Assembly (NCBI RefSeq): GCF_023276375.1
Contig: NZ_JALLPK010000001.1
Location: 2,914,001-2,978,000, forward strand
From: Halocatena marina
GTDB lineage: Archaea > Halobacteriota > Halobacteria > Halobacteriales > Haloarculaceae
DNA length: 64,000 bases
Direction of reading: 5' to 3'
Shown here: positions 53,208 to 62,457 of the stretch, piece by piece
Layout of the letters: each line of letters begins with the position of its first letter
How positions within the stretch are numbered: the stretch's first letter is position 1
Position numbers and translations under genes: made by a program
The notes under the pieces: model-generated
What the model saw: the letters and a program-made list of their open reading frames with translations, nothing else
Database searches by the model: none
Told to the model about the DNA's origin: nothing

Positions 53208-54302
53208 ATGCGCTCGACGGTCGCTGCGTTCACGGACACATATCTCCCAACGGTTAACGGAGTGACATATACAGTCAAGACGTGGCGGGACCGCTGGGAG
53301 TCCCGGGGGGGACGGATGGATATTGTCTATCCCCGGAGTGAGCATACACCTGCAGCGGGTGAATATCCCGTCACGAGTGCTCCATTTCCCTTCTACAACG
53401 GATTTCGAATCGGATTCCCGCGAATTCCCGACGCCGTCAGCGATGTCGACATCGTTCACGCACACACTCCATTCGGGCTTGGTGTTGGCGGTCTCCGGTT
53501 GGCGAACAAGAAGACAGAAAAACCACTCGTCGTATCCTACCACACACCGACTGAGGAGTATGCTGCATATCTCACCGAACGGTCAATAGCGAGGTATGTC
53601 GTCCACGTATCGACGGCCTACGAAAATTGGTATCTCAACCACGCCGATCACATCATCACACCGAGCGAAAACACGCGCGACCGACTCACAGACCGCGTCA
53701 ATCCACCGATCTCGGTCGTTCCAAACGGAATCGACGTCGAACGATTCACACCGACCGACACCGACGAGTTCCGCGATCGGTTTGACCTTCCCGACGGTCC
53801 GCTCGTCGGCTACACTGGCCGTCACGGCTACGAAAAGCGGTTGTGTGACATCCTCGATGCGACGGCAGGACTGGACGTGACGGTCGTCTTCGCGGGTGAC
53901 GGCCCAGCGCGTTCGAGGCTCGAAGCACGCGCAGAGACGACGAACGTTGACGTTCAGTTCCTCGGATTTCTCGACCGCGAAGATCTTCCAGCCTTTTATT
54001 CCGTGCTCGATGTGTTCGCGTTCCCGAGTCCCGTCGAAACGCAAGGTCTCGTCGCGCTCGAAGCGAATGCCTGCGGAACGCCCGTTGTTGGTGTCGAGCA
54101 AGGAGCACTGGCCGATACGATCATCGATGGGCAGACCGGGTATCACTTCCCTCCATGTGACATCGACGAATTCCGGACGGCCATTTTGCGCGCCCTCGAA
54201 AAGCGCAAATCACTCAGCTCCTCTTGTCTCGACCGTCGTGGGGATATCAGCGTCGAACAGTCGGTCGATCAGCTTGAAGCGGTCTACGAACGCGTCGTGT
54301 AA
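53208..54302 (+). CDS. GT4 family glycosyltransferase (diacylglycerol/archaeol glycosyltransferase-like)
   Basis: A 364-residue GT-B enzyme. The N-terminus STVAAFTDTYLPTVNGVTYT is typical of the SqdX/MgtA-like group that glycosylates membrane lipids; also VSYHTPTEEYAAYL, VVPNGIDVERFTP, YTGRHGYEKRLCD and FPSPVETQGLVALEANACG. An archaeol glycosyltransferase role is therefore plausible, by analogy. The true start is ATG 53208; the longer frame upstream overlaps the previous gene. Confidence 0.9.
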   Translation: MRSTVAAFTDTYLPTVNGVTYTVKTWRDRWESRGGRMDIVYPRSEHTPAAGEYPVTSAPFPFYNGFRIGFPRIPDAVSDVDIVHAHTPFGLGVGGLRLANKKTEKPLVVSYHTPTEEYAAYLTERSIARYVVHVSTAYENWYLNHADHIITPSENTRDRLTDRVNPPISVVPNGIDVERFTPTDTDEFRDRFDLPDGPLVGYTGRHGYEKRLCDILDATAGLDVTVVFAGDGPARSRLEARAETTNVDVQFLGFLDREDLPAFYSVLDVFAFPSPVETQGLVALEANACGTPVVGVEQGALADTIIDGQTGYHFPPCDIDEFRTAILRALEKRKSLSSSCLDRRGDISVEQSVDQLEAVYERVV

Positions 54303-54365
54303 GAAAACGGCGCACTCCAATCATGAGGGCGAGTGTTTTTATTCTCTTCCTCCAAAGGAAGGGCC

Positions 54366-54801
54366 ATGGCCCGGAGTTCATCCGCTCCTGATCGCGTTCT
54401 CGGATCCCCGTGCAAAGCGTACGGAAGACGTCGTTGTACTGCGGATCGCTGGTGAGCGCTACGCACTCTCGCTCGACGTTGCTCGTAGCTTACACGTCGA
54501 TCTTCACGACGCACTGACCGAACGACAGTCGTTTGTCCACACGGCCAGTGTCCGACACGTCGATGGGCGGTACGTAATCGAACGCCGACGAGCCGCCTCA
54601 AGCGGTAATCAAATCGCGTTCGATTCTCTCGAAGCTGTGCAGGACTGCTTCGACGATCTGCCAGACACGTTCGGTGCGGCTGACGTCGAGTATGAGGGAA
54701 TCACTGGCTCTCGACGACACTTGCTCGTTCGTCACTTCGCCGAATCAGCCGAGTTCACGTGCGAACTGATCTGTGAAAATCCGCTACGAGCGAAAAAATA
54801 A
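54366..54801 (+). pseudogene. DUF7528-like gene with an apparent frameshift
   Basis: The conserved body (TEDVVVLRIAGERYALSLDVA, ALTERQSFVHTASVRHVDGR, GITGSRRHLLVRHFAES) is in a frame that has no ATG, GTG or TTG between the preceding gene and the domain. A good start (ATG 54366, with SD-like aggaaggg just upstream and a TATA-like tttttatt near 54335) encodes MARSSSAPDRVLGS but stays in the other frame and stops about 30 codons in. A +1 shift between 54366 and about 54440 would join them. It may be a recent mutation, a sequencing error, or programmed. Length about 145 residues if joined. Family from memory. Confidence 0.6.
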
Positions 54802-54882
54802 CAACGACAATCCAACAGTAGCGGAGACGAACCAACAATCGTCCGAGCAGTGACCACGGAATCATCACCCGGCGGTGGATAT

Positions 54883-55917
54883 TCACTTGATAGTGGTGTA
54901 CTCAGATTCCTCGTTGAGTGCGAGATTCGTTGCGATTTCTGCGTTTCGAACGGCATACTGTGCAGTTTGTTGGAGGCTCACGAGCACCTCCCGCATCCGA
55001 AGAAGATCGCGGTTGGGCATCTCGTCGATGTCGTTGAGGATTTCCTTTTCGCGGTCTTTGATTTCAGTGAAGAGCCGTCTAACATCGAGAGCCATCTCGT
55101 AATCGCGGTTGACGGCACACAGGACACCTTTCTCAGTGATTTCGTTCACCTGATCGGTGTATTCACGGATACGCCGCATCGTCGTAGTATCCACTTCGAG
55201 CATGTGACCCTCGGCATCAAGTGCGATTTCGGCGATATCTTCTGCGTTGTCCGCGGTTAGTTCGAGATTTTTCGCGATCGATCGATACCCGATGAGCGCG
55301 AAGCCGTCGTCGAGTTCGAGCGCTTGCGTCAGATTCGGATTCTGGTAAGCGGTGAAAATGAGACGGAGCAGAAGGACGAAAATCTTGTTTGCTTGTCGCT
55401 CGCGGTTCAGTGCCCGCTGTGCGAGATCGGGATTTCCGTGAGCAAGTGACCTGATGGCTTCGTCGCGCATGGTTCGGCCAGTCGATTCGAGCCGTTCGAT
55501 CAGGTCGGCAAGGGTGAAGTCCTCTGGATCGACTGAACAACGAATCGTGATACGCTCTGGCGTTTCCTCAATGACGCCAAGCCCCATGAGCTGCGTTTCG
55601 GCGTTGTAGACGGCGTTGATCGTCTCACTCTCCAATGTTTCGTTCTCTTCGGTCTCGACTTGGATGATCCGGCGACCAAGAACATACTGTGCAAGAATAG
55701 CACGTTCGACAGCGTCTGCAGCGAGATTCTCCGAGTGGATAATAGCCTCCGATTCTTCCTGCTGGACGGATTCGGGCATCACCGCCAGCATTCCTTTTCC
55801 ACCCATGCGCAGAGAGACTTCATCGCCCTTATTGACGTCGTACTCCTTTGCCCATTCTGCGGGCAACGTCATCGCTAATGTGGACGGTCCCAAGCGCTGG
55901 ACCTTTCGCGTCTCCAT
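54883..55917 (-). CDS. PhoU-domain regulator with AbrB-type DNA-binding domain
   Basis: A 344-residue protein. N-terminal SpoVT/AbrB domain: METRKVQRLGPSTLAMTLPAEW then KGDEVSLRMGGKGM. Then two PhoU three-helix bundles (about 95-340) with acidic ENNTD/E-type motifs (NLELTADNAEDIAEIALDAEG; EIATNLALNEE). Haloarchaeal AbrB-PhoU fusions regulate phosphate uptake by pst genes. None lie here. An alternative ATG is three codons upstream (55926). Confidence 0.9.
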   Translation of the reverse strand: METRKVQRLGPSTLAMTLPAEWAKEYDVNKGDEVSLRMGGKGMLAVMPESVQQEESEAIIHSENLAADAVERAILAQYVLGRRIIQVETEENETLESETINAVYNAETQLMGLGVIEETPERITIRCSVDPEDFTLADLIERLESTGRTMRDEAIRSLAHGNPDLAQRALNRERQANKIFVLLLRLIFTAYQNPNLTQALELDDGFALIGYRSIAKNLELTADNAEDIAEIALDAEGHMLEVDTTTMRRIREYTDQVNEITEKGVLCAVNRDYEMALDVRRLFTEIKDREKEILNDIDEMPNRDLLRMREVLVSLQQTAQYAVRNAEIATNLALNEESEYTTIK

Positions 55918-56026
55918 ATCGTACATCCTCTCTCCACGACCTTAAGGATGTCTCAATGTCAGAGAATACCTCATAGAGTTTTATACTAAAGGAAGGTACA
56001 TATTCATATATATTACCGATACTAAT

Positions 56027-57151
56027 TCACACGATTCGAAGAAGTCGGTGTTCGAACCGACCAACACGAACCTTCTGCCAGCCGCGTAGCGAGCTTTCGA
56101 GATCAGGGTCGTCGATATCGACGCGAAGCTCGCCAATCTCGTCGAGCTTTGCGTTCGAGGCGACAACGACAAGCTCGGATTGGCGAAGCACCGCAGGGGA
56201 CAGCTGCTGGTTACCGCGTCCAAAAATAAAGCCTTGACCACCGATCGGCGAAACGACGACGACGTTCCGATCACCCAGCGCGGCGAGAATGTCCGACTCG
56301 CTTCCATCCCACACGAGTATCTCACCAGCAGGAGATCCTACTCCCTCATCGGAGTCCGATGTTGGTGACACATCTGAATCAGTGCGCCATACGTCGACTC
56401 CCAGCGGTGAGCCTTCGAATCCGAGTTGCTGTTTGATCGCTCCGAGTGTACTGCCCGGACCGAGGACGTACGTCGTCCCCGGTTCCACATCGCTTGCAAA
56501 CCCTGCAGCGAGGGTCTCGACGCTTCCACCACTGAGCTGTTTGTTCGATTGGACTGCTTCGGCAACAGGGACGTTCACGACTGCTTTGAGTTCAGACTGA
56601 ACCGATCCCTCGCGGTATGCCGCTTCGTCGATGTCGTTCACCTCGCGTCGTTCGGTGCGTTCGTAGGTCGCGGCGATCCGTCCTGCCGCACGAGGTGTTA
56701 CCGCAAACACCGACGAATAGATCTTCACACCAGCAGGCACCCCGAGTATCGGGGTGTCGCGCTCTGCTCGGGAGATCGTCTCTGCGACGTCGGCTGCCGT
56801 ACCGTCGCCACCGACAAACACCACGAGATCGACATCGTGTTCGAGAAACGCCTCGACGGCTCTCTGTGTGTCTTCGGCAGTCGTCTCTGCTGGTGTCTCG
56901 TGGACGACGGTCGGAGCTGAATCGAAATCGGCACTGCGGACTTCGTCTTCACCCATGATGCCCCCAACAGTCACAATGTGGACGTCGGATGCGTGTGTCG
57001 AGAGCGATTCGAGGGCTGCTCGGGCCCGATGGGGCGCTCGTGGTTCGGCACCCCGCGAGCGAGCTTCTTCGACGCTATCGTCGGTTCCTTTCAATCCGAC
57101 GCGCCCACCCATACCCGCAATCGGATTCACGACGACACCGATTTTTCTCAC
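56027..57151 (-). CDS. ATP-NAD kinase family protein
   Basis: A 374-residue protein of the ATP-NAD/AcoX kinase family. GTG start at 57151 (RKIGVVVNPIAGMGGRVGLKG). The catalytic segment is VVFVGGDGTAADVAETISRA (GGDG). Then LGVPAGVKIYSSVFAVTP; further on, TYVLGPGSTLGAIKQQLG and VVVSPIGGQGFIFGRGN. This group is related to NAD kinases; substrate could be NAD or another diol (AcoX-type). Longer than minimal NAD kinase (about 280 residues). Confidence 0.88.
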   Translation of the reverse strand: MRKIGVVVNPIAGMGGRVGLKGTDDSVEEARSRGAEPRAPHRARAALESLSTHASDVHIVTVGGIMGEDEVRSADFDSAPTVVHETPAETTAEDTQRAVEAFLEHDVDLVVFVGGDGTAADVAETISRAERDTPILGVPAGVKIYSSVFAVTPRAAGRIAATYERTERREVNDIDEAAYREGSVQSELKAVVNVPVAEAVQSNKQLSGGSVETLAAGFASDVEPGTTYVLGPGSTLGAIKQQLGFEGSPLGVDVWRTDSDVSPTSDSDEGVGSPAGEILVWDGSESDILAALGDRNVVVVSPIGGQGFIFGRGNQQLSPAVLRQSELVVVASNAKLDEIGELRVDIDDPDLESSLRGWQKVRVGRFEHRLLRIV

Positions 57152-57198
57152 ACACTCACGTACTATCGGACGAATGAAAAGCGATCCGAACCAGACCG

Positions 57199-57207
57199 CT
57201 TTATGCT
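57199..57207 (+). promoter_or_regulatory. TATA-like box of the 38-residue gene
   Basis: ctttatgct lies about 22-30 bp upstream of ATG 57229, consistent with a leaderless transcript. Confidence 0.45.
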
Positions 57208-57228
57208 CCCGACGACGAACCCCTGAAC

Positions 57229-57345
57229 ATGTACGTCCTACTTCAGACAATGGCCCAGCCAGAGCTCGTCAATATTGCAGGCTACATCCTCTTTTTCGGT
57301 GGCCTCGCACTGATCGCCGTTTGGGTATCGCACCTTACGCAGTAG
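57229..57345 (+). CDS. 38-residue single-span membrane protein
   Basis: Encodes MYVLLQTMAQPELVNIAGYI followed by LFFGGLALIAVWVSHLTQ: a short polar start and one hydrophobic span. Divergent from the NAD-kinase gene, with its own TATA-like box. The amino-acid composition is typical of a real small membrane protein, not random. Function unknown. Confidence 0.6.
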   Translation: MYVLLQTMAQPELVNIAGYILFFGGLALIAVWVSHLTQ

Positions 57346-57508
57346 CACTAGCCACACACGCAGAGTGACGCAATAGAGGCCCTGCCTCGGTGATGTTCTT
57401 GTTGGATGTCGCAGAACACAGTAGTGGCGTGGGCTTTTGAGAGATGTATAACAGAACAGCAATCGGAATAGACTCGAAAAGAACCATACCATATCATACC
57501 ATACAGAG

Positions 57509-57976
57509 ATGGCACGTCTCGATTCCCACCACCTCGACGCTGTCCGGTTGCTCTACACGACACTCAAGGGAACGTCAGTGAGTTGGGCACTGACTGGAAG
57601 CACGAGCCTTGCGTTACAGGACCTGCCACTTGCTCCCAACGACATTGACGTTCAAACAACTGGAGAGGGAGCGTACTCGATCGAAGAACAATTCACGGAA
57701 TGTATGGTTGAGCCAGTATCGTTCGTATCATCGGAGCAGATTCGGTCTCACTTTGGAAAGCTCGTATTGGAAGACACGCTCGTTGAAATCATGGGAGCTG
57801 TCCAGAAGCGCCGTGAGGATGGAACGTGGACATCACCAGTTGCTATCGCCGAACACCGCGACATCATCTCGGTCGAAGGGATGCAAATACCAGTATTATC
57901 ACTCCAATACGAGGCACAGGCGTATGATCAACTAGGACGAAACGAACGCGCCGATGTCATTAGAAAACACCGTTGA
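57509..57976 (+). CDS. Nucleotidyltransferase-fold protein
   Basis: A 155-residue protein of the pol-beta nucleotidyltransferase superfamily. The catalytic motif is ALTGSTSLALQDLPLAPNDI followed by DV: GS and the two Asp of DxD. A third Asp/Glu is in LVEIMGAVQ. Such proteins occur as antibiotic-modifying enzymes, toxin/antitoxin (MNT-type) components or stand-alone. No partner HEPN gene is adjacent. A cluster of repeated ccatac/atcat units precedes the ATG (57486-57506). Confidence 0.82.
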   Translation: MARLDSHHLDAVRLLYTTLKGTSVSWALTGSTSLALQDLPLAPNDIDVQTTGEGAYSIEEQFTECMVEPVSFVSSEQIRSHFGKLVLEDTLVEIMGAVQKRREDGTWTSPVAIAEHRDIISVEGMQIPVLSLQYEAQAYDQLGRNERADVIRKHR

Positions 57977-58111
57977 CACTCTGCACCGATAGAATAAATG
58001 GTTCATTCAGCCAACAACCGCTAGAGCACGTCTGTGGAGTCATCACACGACAGCAGTAGCACCAATTTCCATATAAGCCGGTGAGAGACGTCGTTATTCC
58101 TCGTTATGTAT

Positions 58112-58678
58112 TCACGAGAGATTCGATAGCACCTGTTCACTGTCTGCGATCGTGGCGAACTCATCTCGGAGGTGAGCGAGTGCTGCCTGATGATTATCAT
58201 CCGCAGCGATCGCAGTTCCGTTGGGAGCCACTCGATCGAACGTTGCGGTTGCATCGGAAACGACAATCGCGTGAAAGCCGAGATTTTCCGCCATGCGTGT
58301 AGTCGTCGAGACACAGTGATCCGTCGTCAGGCCTGCGATGATGAGCGTCTCGTACTCGTGTTCGTGCAGCCACGATTCGAGTTCCGTGCCGATGAACGCG
58401 CTGTTGACCTGCTTTACAAAGACAGCCTCATCATTTTTCGGTGCTAGCTCTGGTTTGAAAGCAAACCCTGGTTGCTCACCCTTGAGCGGAGACGATTCCT
58501 CTTGTGAATCGTGGCGGACGTGGACAACCGGGCGTTTTGTTTCTCGCCACGTCTCAAGGAGGTCTCTGGCCCGGTGTTCTGCATACGGGTTGTTGCGCTT
58601 TCCCCACGATCGATCATCGAATCCTCGTTGGAAGTCGACGAGGAGAAGCACCGAATTGGTGGGAAGCGTCGATCTCAT
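58112..58678 (-). CDS. Isochorismatase-like cysteine hydrolase
   Basis: A 188-residue enzyme. The catalytic triad is visible: Asp in [10 protein letters not shown], Lys in [10 protein letters not shown], Cys in [20 protein letters not shown]. Members include isochorismatase, nicotinamidase, N-carbamoylsarcosine amidase and ureidoacrylate or biuret hydrolases. Translationally coupled to the YqcI/YcgG gene upstream (four-base overlap), so the substrate is probably the product of that enzyme or a related compound. Confidence 0.9.
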   Translation of the reverse strand: MRSTLPTNSVLLLVDFQRGFDDRSWGKRNNPYAEHRARDLLETWRETKRPVVHVRHDSQEESSPLKGEQPGFAFKPELAPKNDEAVFVKQVNSAFIGTELESWLHEHEYETLIIAGLTTDHCVSTTTRMAENLGFHAIVVSDATATFDRVAPNGTAIAADDNHQAALAHLRDEFATIADSEQVLSNLS

Positions 58679-59475
58679 TGTCCTTGTCCGATGCTGACCG
58701 AGCTTTTTGGGTGCTCACGAGTGACTCGAAGTGGACATTTCGGTGGTGCTTGCTCGGAATCTTCCGGAAGCAAGTACTGGTGCCACTCCCGGTCGCCTTC
58801 GATCCCCCAATCGCCGAGGTTCGCGTGCGGGCAGACCCCATCATACGCTTCTAACCGGTCTTGGATGACCGTTCGAGCAGTTTGGCCCGCGTCGGTATCG
58901 GCGGTCACGCCGTGGAAGACGCCCCGTGGCTGGAAGGTCACTTCGAGACCAACCGAACAGTAGCGGCTCATTCGCTCCTCGTAAAATGGGGCACGCGACG
59001 TTGGAAACATGGGCTCACCGCCGAAACAGAACTCCCAGTGTGGGGTATCCGGATCTGTCGGGATGTCGGTGGGCCACGGTTCCGGATCGTGGATGTGAAG
59101 AAACTGGAGAATGTGCCAGAGGGCTTCGTGATAGTCGGCTTCAGTAGCTGTCCGCGTCGATGGTTTGAAGAAGACGGTGAGTGGCGCTCGCTCGCTATAT
59201 TCTTCGTAGATATCGAGATACTCGATGATGGTTTCTCCGAGTGCAAAGAGCGCGTCTTTGTCGGTGAGCGACGCACAGAAGGTGTACAGCGCTGTGCCGT
59301 TTCGTTCGGTGTCGATGCCAAAGTAACACGGAAAAGGAGTTCCGTTTCGGTCTCCCAACACAGTCTCACGGAAGTTCTCGTAGTGGGCGATCCCCCACTC
59401 GGGCAGTTTCTCGGACGCGACCCGGTGTCGGACGGTTTCTTGATCCATCAAGGCGTGAACGGCGGGTTCGTTCAT
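58675..59475 (-). CDS. YqcI/YcgG family protein (heme N-hydroxylase-like)
   Basis: A 266-residue protein. Family landmarks: [20 protein letters not shown] near the N-terminus, [20 protein letters not shown] with EERMSRY, then [12 protein letters not shown], and [17 protein letters not shown]. YqcI/YcgG relatives include GntA (heme-dependent hydroxylase of guanitoxin biosynthesis) and DcsA (N-omega-hydroxylation of arginine in cycloserine synthesis). A similar N-hydroxylation of a guanidine or amine is a reasonable guess; the heme ligand was not identified. Forms an operon with the isochorismatase-like hydrolase. Confidence 0.85.
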   Translation of the reverse strand: MNEPAVHALMDQETVRHRVASEKLPEWGIAHYENFRETVLGDRNGTPFPCYFGIDTERNGTALYTFCASLTDKDALFALGETIIEYLDIYEEYSERAPLTVFFKPSTRTATEADYHEALWHILQFLHIHDPEPWPTDIPTDPDTPHWEFCFGGEPMFPTSRAPFYEERMSRYCSVGLEVTFQPRGVFHGVTADTDAGQTARTVIQDRLEAYDGVCPHANLGDWGIEGDREWHQYLLPEDSEQAPPKCPLRVTREHPKSSVSIGQGQ

Positions 59476-59567
59476 GCGCTTGGTTGAACACCAGACTAGC
59501 TATGTCTTTTTGGGATCGTTCGAAAGATGGACAGATGGCACATTCGGCGCGGTCGTAGACCGTTCAC

Positions 59568-60254
59568 TCAGGCCGTTGTGACGCGTTCTATGAACCACTC
59601 TGTTGCTGCTTCCACGACGGATGCGTCCGTTCCGCTGATCTTCACCCGGACGAGTTCACCGGGATAGCTTCCCACAGCCACGTCGAATCGCGCTCTGAGT
59701 TCCTCGAATCGATCGAGCAGCGCGCTCTCTGGTTCGTCGACTGCCACTGTCGTGACGTGCTCGATAGTTCCTGAAAATTCGTCTTCGATTCGCTCGAACA
59801 TCGCTTTCATCTCTGCTGGCACACCGGGAAGAACGTACGTTGAGCTGATGATGCAGCCCGGTGCAACGCCCGCGTCGTTGTGGAGCGGTTGTGCACCGGC
59901 AGGAATCTCCGCGGTTCCGTCGGTGAGGTCCTCTCGTGCGTATCCACCGTGTGTTTCGAGCCACGCTAGCGCCTCGTCGTTTTGTTCGAGTGTCCGTCCG
60001 AATGCGGCTGCGATGCCCTCCATCGTCAGGTCGTCGTGCGTCGGCCCGAGACCACCGGTGACGACAACCGCATCGTACTCGGCGTGGTATTCGTTGACGA
60101 CGCGGGCGATGTCAGCAACGCGGTCAGGAACAGTCGTGATTCGCTCGATGTCGACCCCACGGGCCACGAGCTGTTCGGCAAGCCACGTAGCGTTCGTATT
60201 GACCGTCTCACCGGCGAGAAGTTCATCACCGACCGTGACGAGGGCGACCTGCAT
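59568..60254 (-). CDS. CinA/MoaB-type molybdopterin-binding-like protein
   Basis: A 228-residue protein: MQVALVTVGDELLAGETVNTN and VVTGGLGPTHDDLTMEGI form the MoCF (molybdopterin-binding) fold of CinA. The C-terminal PncC amidase domain of bacterial CinA is absent; this is the short archaeal form. Function: possibly nucleotide clean-up. The start at 60254 is family-typical. It is the last gene of the tfe operon. Confidence 0.9.
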   Translation of the reverse strand: MQVALVTVGDELLAGETVNTNATWLAEQLVARGVDIERITTVPDRVADIARVVNEYHAEYDAVVVTGGLGPTHDDLTMEGIAAAFGRTLEQNDEALAWLETHGGYAREDLTDGTAEIPAGAQPLHNDAGVAPGCIISSTYVLPGVPAEMKAMFERIEDEFSGTIEHVTTVAVDEPESALLDRFEELRARFDVAVGSYPGELVRVKISGTDASVVEAATEWFIERVTTA

Positions 60255-60291
60255 GAGATCCTGTATGACGGGGTCGGCTAAAAGTTCCCCC

Positions 60292-61050
60292 TTACGGCTG
60301 CTCGTCCTGGGTATCGATATCGAATCCGATGTTCTTCCGTATTCGTTCGAGCTTGCGAATCTGCATGAGGTAATAGCCTGCCCCAATGAGTCCACCGACA
60401 GCTAGTATTCCAGCGATACCACCGAAAATGAAGAGATCTTGGTTGAGGTAGTAGCGGACCGAGAGGCTGTCCGATTCGACCGACCGCCACGTGACGTGAA
60501 CACGACCATCGACCGATTCAGTTTTGTAGTTATTGGGCTGGACACTGCCGAGAAGCGGCATGGAAACGTCCATACCCGATGGCAGGATGACCTCGTAGGA
60601 TGGGCCGTCGAGTTCCCCCGAGTCTAAGAACACCGGCATGGTAATCGACCGACTCTGCTTATCCGCGACGAAAGCGACTTTGCCGTCTGGTTTTGGGACG
60701 TGGATCGTCGTACGCTTGGACGATTTATCGATATAGAACGACTTTTTCTCGCTGGGGGTGATCTCAGACTCATTCGGATAGCGATACGTCACAGCGCTCA
60801 GATCGAGAGATCGCTCCTGACCAAGTGAGTCGTGAGTGTATACATCGAGCTGTCGCTGATTGACTTTGTACACCGACTGATACTGGTCAGCGTTGAGTGT
60901 GAGTGTGGCGTCTGCATCGGTATCCCAGTTGAACTGTACGTTCTTTTTTTCCTTCTCCCCGCCACCGAAATCCATCCCAGTCATGGATGTGCAGCCAGCA
61001 CTGACGGTCAACAGCACGAGGCAACCGACGATAGCGAGTAGGCGTTTCAT
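60292..61050 (-). CDS. DUF5803 family lipoprotein
   Basis: A 252-residue exported protein. N-terminal signal with lipobox: LLAIVGCLVLLTVSAGCTSM (Cys20 likely lipid-anchored). Beta-rich middle and one C-terminal span (LFIFGGIAGILAVGGLIGAG) followed by a basic cytoplasmic tail (KLERIRKNIGFDIDTQ). Family limited to haloarchaea. Overlaps the DUF2110 stop by four bases. Confidence 0.86.
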   Translation of the reverse strand: MKRLLAIVGCLVLLTVSAGCTSMTGMDFGGGEKEKKNVQFNWDTDADATLTLNADQYQSVYKVNQRQLDVYTHDSLGQERSLDLSAVTYRYPNESEITPSEKKSFYIDKSSKRTTIHVPKPDGKVAFVADKQSRSITMPVFLDSGELDGPSYEVILPSGMDVSMPLLGSVQPNNYKTESVDGRVHVTWRSVESDSLSVRYYLNQDLFIFGGIAGILAVGGLIGAGYYLMQIRKLERIRKNIGFDIDTQDEQP

Positions 61051-61718
61051 GGAATTACACAGAGCAACTCTGACGGGAGATGTTGCCCGATAGCAGAGAG
61101 GATTCCAGGCGGATCAGTAGTCTCATGACAAACGATGCTCTGTTCGAGAAGCCCGAGTCGCTCGACAGTGACAATGTCTTGGGCGTGCCCCGCCCGGTTC
61201 ACTGTGGCACGCACTTCCGCCCGTGTTGCGCTGTTTACGTTCACGCGACCGGTTCCGCGCGTCCATTCGTACAGACGATCGCGCTCTTCGTCAGCCAACC
61301 GAGGCTGCTCTCCGTAGACGAATCGGAGCGGGAGGTGCTGAACCAGCCCAAACCGCGTTCTGATCTGTTTTGGCGTTCCTGCTCCCAATCCGAGACGGTC
61401 GCTCGGAATGCGAATGTGCTTGTCCGTTCCAGCGTCGAGCGTGAGTCCCTCATCGTCCCACGCTTCGAGCGTTCCGACGTATTCGGTTCCTTCCTCGAAC
61501 GTGGGCGTGATTGAACCCCACCGCTCGCGGAGAACGTTGCGCGCGACGACCGCGTCGGGGCCGTCGATTGTGACCGAGGGAAACCCATCCTCACGCAGAC
61601 CGATCGTCCACTCGACATCAATTTCACCGAGATCGTTCTCGATGAGCGAACCCAGCGAGTCGATCGTGCGCTTTTGAGCAGTCCCTTCGACGTAGATTTT
61701 GGTTGCGAGAACGACCAT
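61047..61718 (-). CDS. DUF2110 family protein
   Basis: A 223-residue archaeal protein: VVLATKIYVEGTAQKRTIDSL, WTIGLREDGFPSVTIDGPDA and a C-terminal VNVNSATRAEVRATVNRAGH. Function not known. Its start shares one base with the tfe stop (TAATG), so it is coupled to tfe, the order found in most haloarchaea. Confidence 0.88.
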   Translation of the reverse strand: MVVLATKIYVEGTAQKRTIDSLGSLIENDLGEIDVEWTIGLREDGFPSVTIDGPDAVVARNVLRERWGSITPTFEEGTEYVGTLEAWDDEGLTLDAGTDKHIRIPSDRLGLGAGTPKQIRTRFGLVQHLPLRFVYGEQPRLADEERDRLYEWTRGTGRVNVNSATRAEVRATVNRAGHAQDIVTVERLGLLEQSIVCHETTDPPGILSAIGQHLPSELLCVIP

Positions 61719-62236
61719 TAGGCTTCCACATTTAGTTCAGCACGGAGTTTGTCGATGCGATCGTCCATCGCTTCGACGAGGACATCGTTACTCATCGGTT
61801 CTAGTTCGGCACCACATTGGGGGCATTCGAAGCCAAATTCGATTGCTTCCTCGAATTCGAACCGAATCGATTCCTCGGGGCAAAGGTAGAACTCGTGGTC
61901 AGTTTCGTACTCTCGGCGGTCTTCGAGCGCGTCAAGGAGACGGTACATCTCCTCTTCGAGCTGCTCAGGAACGTTCTCGTAATGGAACGTCCAGAGATAG
62001 GTAAGCCAGCCTGAGTCCTCATCGCGGAGCCGACGGTAGCTCGCGAGATCGTTCTCGTACAAAATAAACAGCGCCCGACGAACGTCATTAAGTTCGAGAC
62101 CGAGATCCTCCGCGAGTTCTTCATCGGTTACTTCGCCGTCCGGCGGCGCAGCAGCAACCGGCATACCCGTCGGACCGACGAGTTCGTGGAGATACTTCTG
62201 AATGACGGGGTCGTTCAATAACTCCTCGAAGGCCAT
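61718..62236 (-). CDS. tfe: Transcription initiation factor E alpha (TFE)
   Basis: A 172-residue factor that stabilises the open promoter complex. N-terminal extended winged helix: NDPVIQKYLHELVG, LAEDLGLELNDVRRALFILY. C-terminal zinc ribbon: FYLCPEESIRFEFEEAIEFG then FECPQCGAELE. Only three Cys are present; the first knuckle reads CPEE where CxxC is expected, so zinc binding may be weakened. Start 62236 (MAFEELLND) fits the family. First gene of the tfe-DUF2110-DUF5803-cinA operon. Confidence 0.92.
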   Translation of the reverse strand: MAFEELLNDPVIQKYLHELVGPTGMPVAAAPPDGEVTDEELAEDLGLELNDVRRALFILYENDLASYRRLRDEDSGWLTYLWTFHYENVPEQLEEEMYRLLDALEDRREYETDHEFYLCPEESIRFEFEEAIEFGFECPQCGAELEPMSNDVLVEAMDDRIDKLRAELNVEA

Positions 62237-62260
62237 TAGGATGATATGTGCCGCTGATTC

Positions 62261-62270
62261 GGGTAAATCT
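62261..62270 (-). promoter_or_regulatory. TATA-like box of the tfe operon
   Basis: Minus strand agatttaccc, 25-34 bp upstream of ATG 62236; suggests a leaderless tfe mRNA. Confidence 0.45.
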
Positions 62271-62457
62271 TCCGCTCCATCGGTCGGGTCCGAAAACCAC
62301 AACAACTGTGTAATCAATCGTCAACTCATCCGTTCAATGATGCAATCACGGTGTGTCGATGATCCAGATCACAGACGGAGTTCCCGGAGCACGGAGCAAT
62401 CAAACGCCCCGAGCCGAGATCATAATGAGAGCAGCTGCCGGGAACGCGTGTGCTTTA

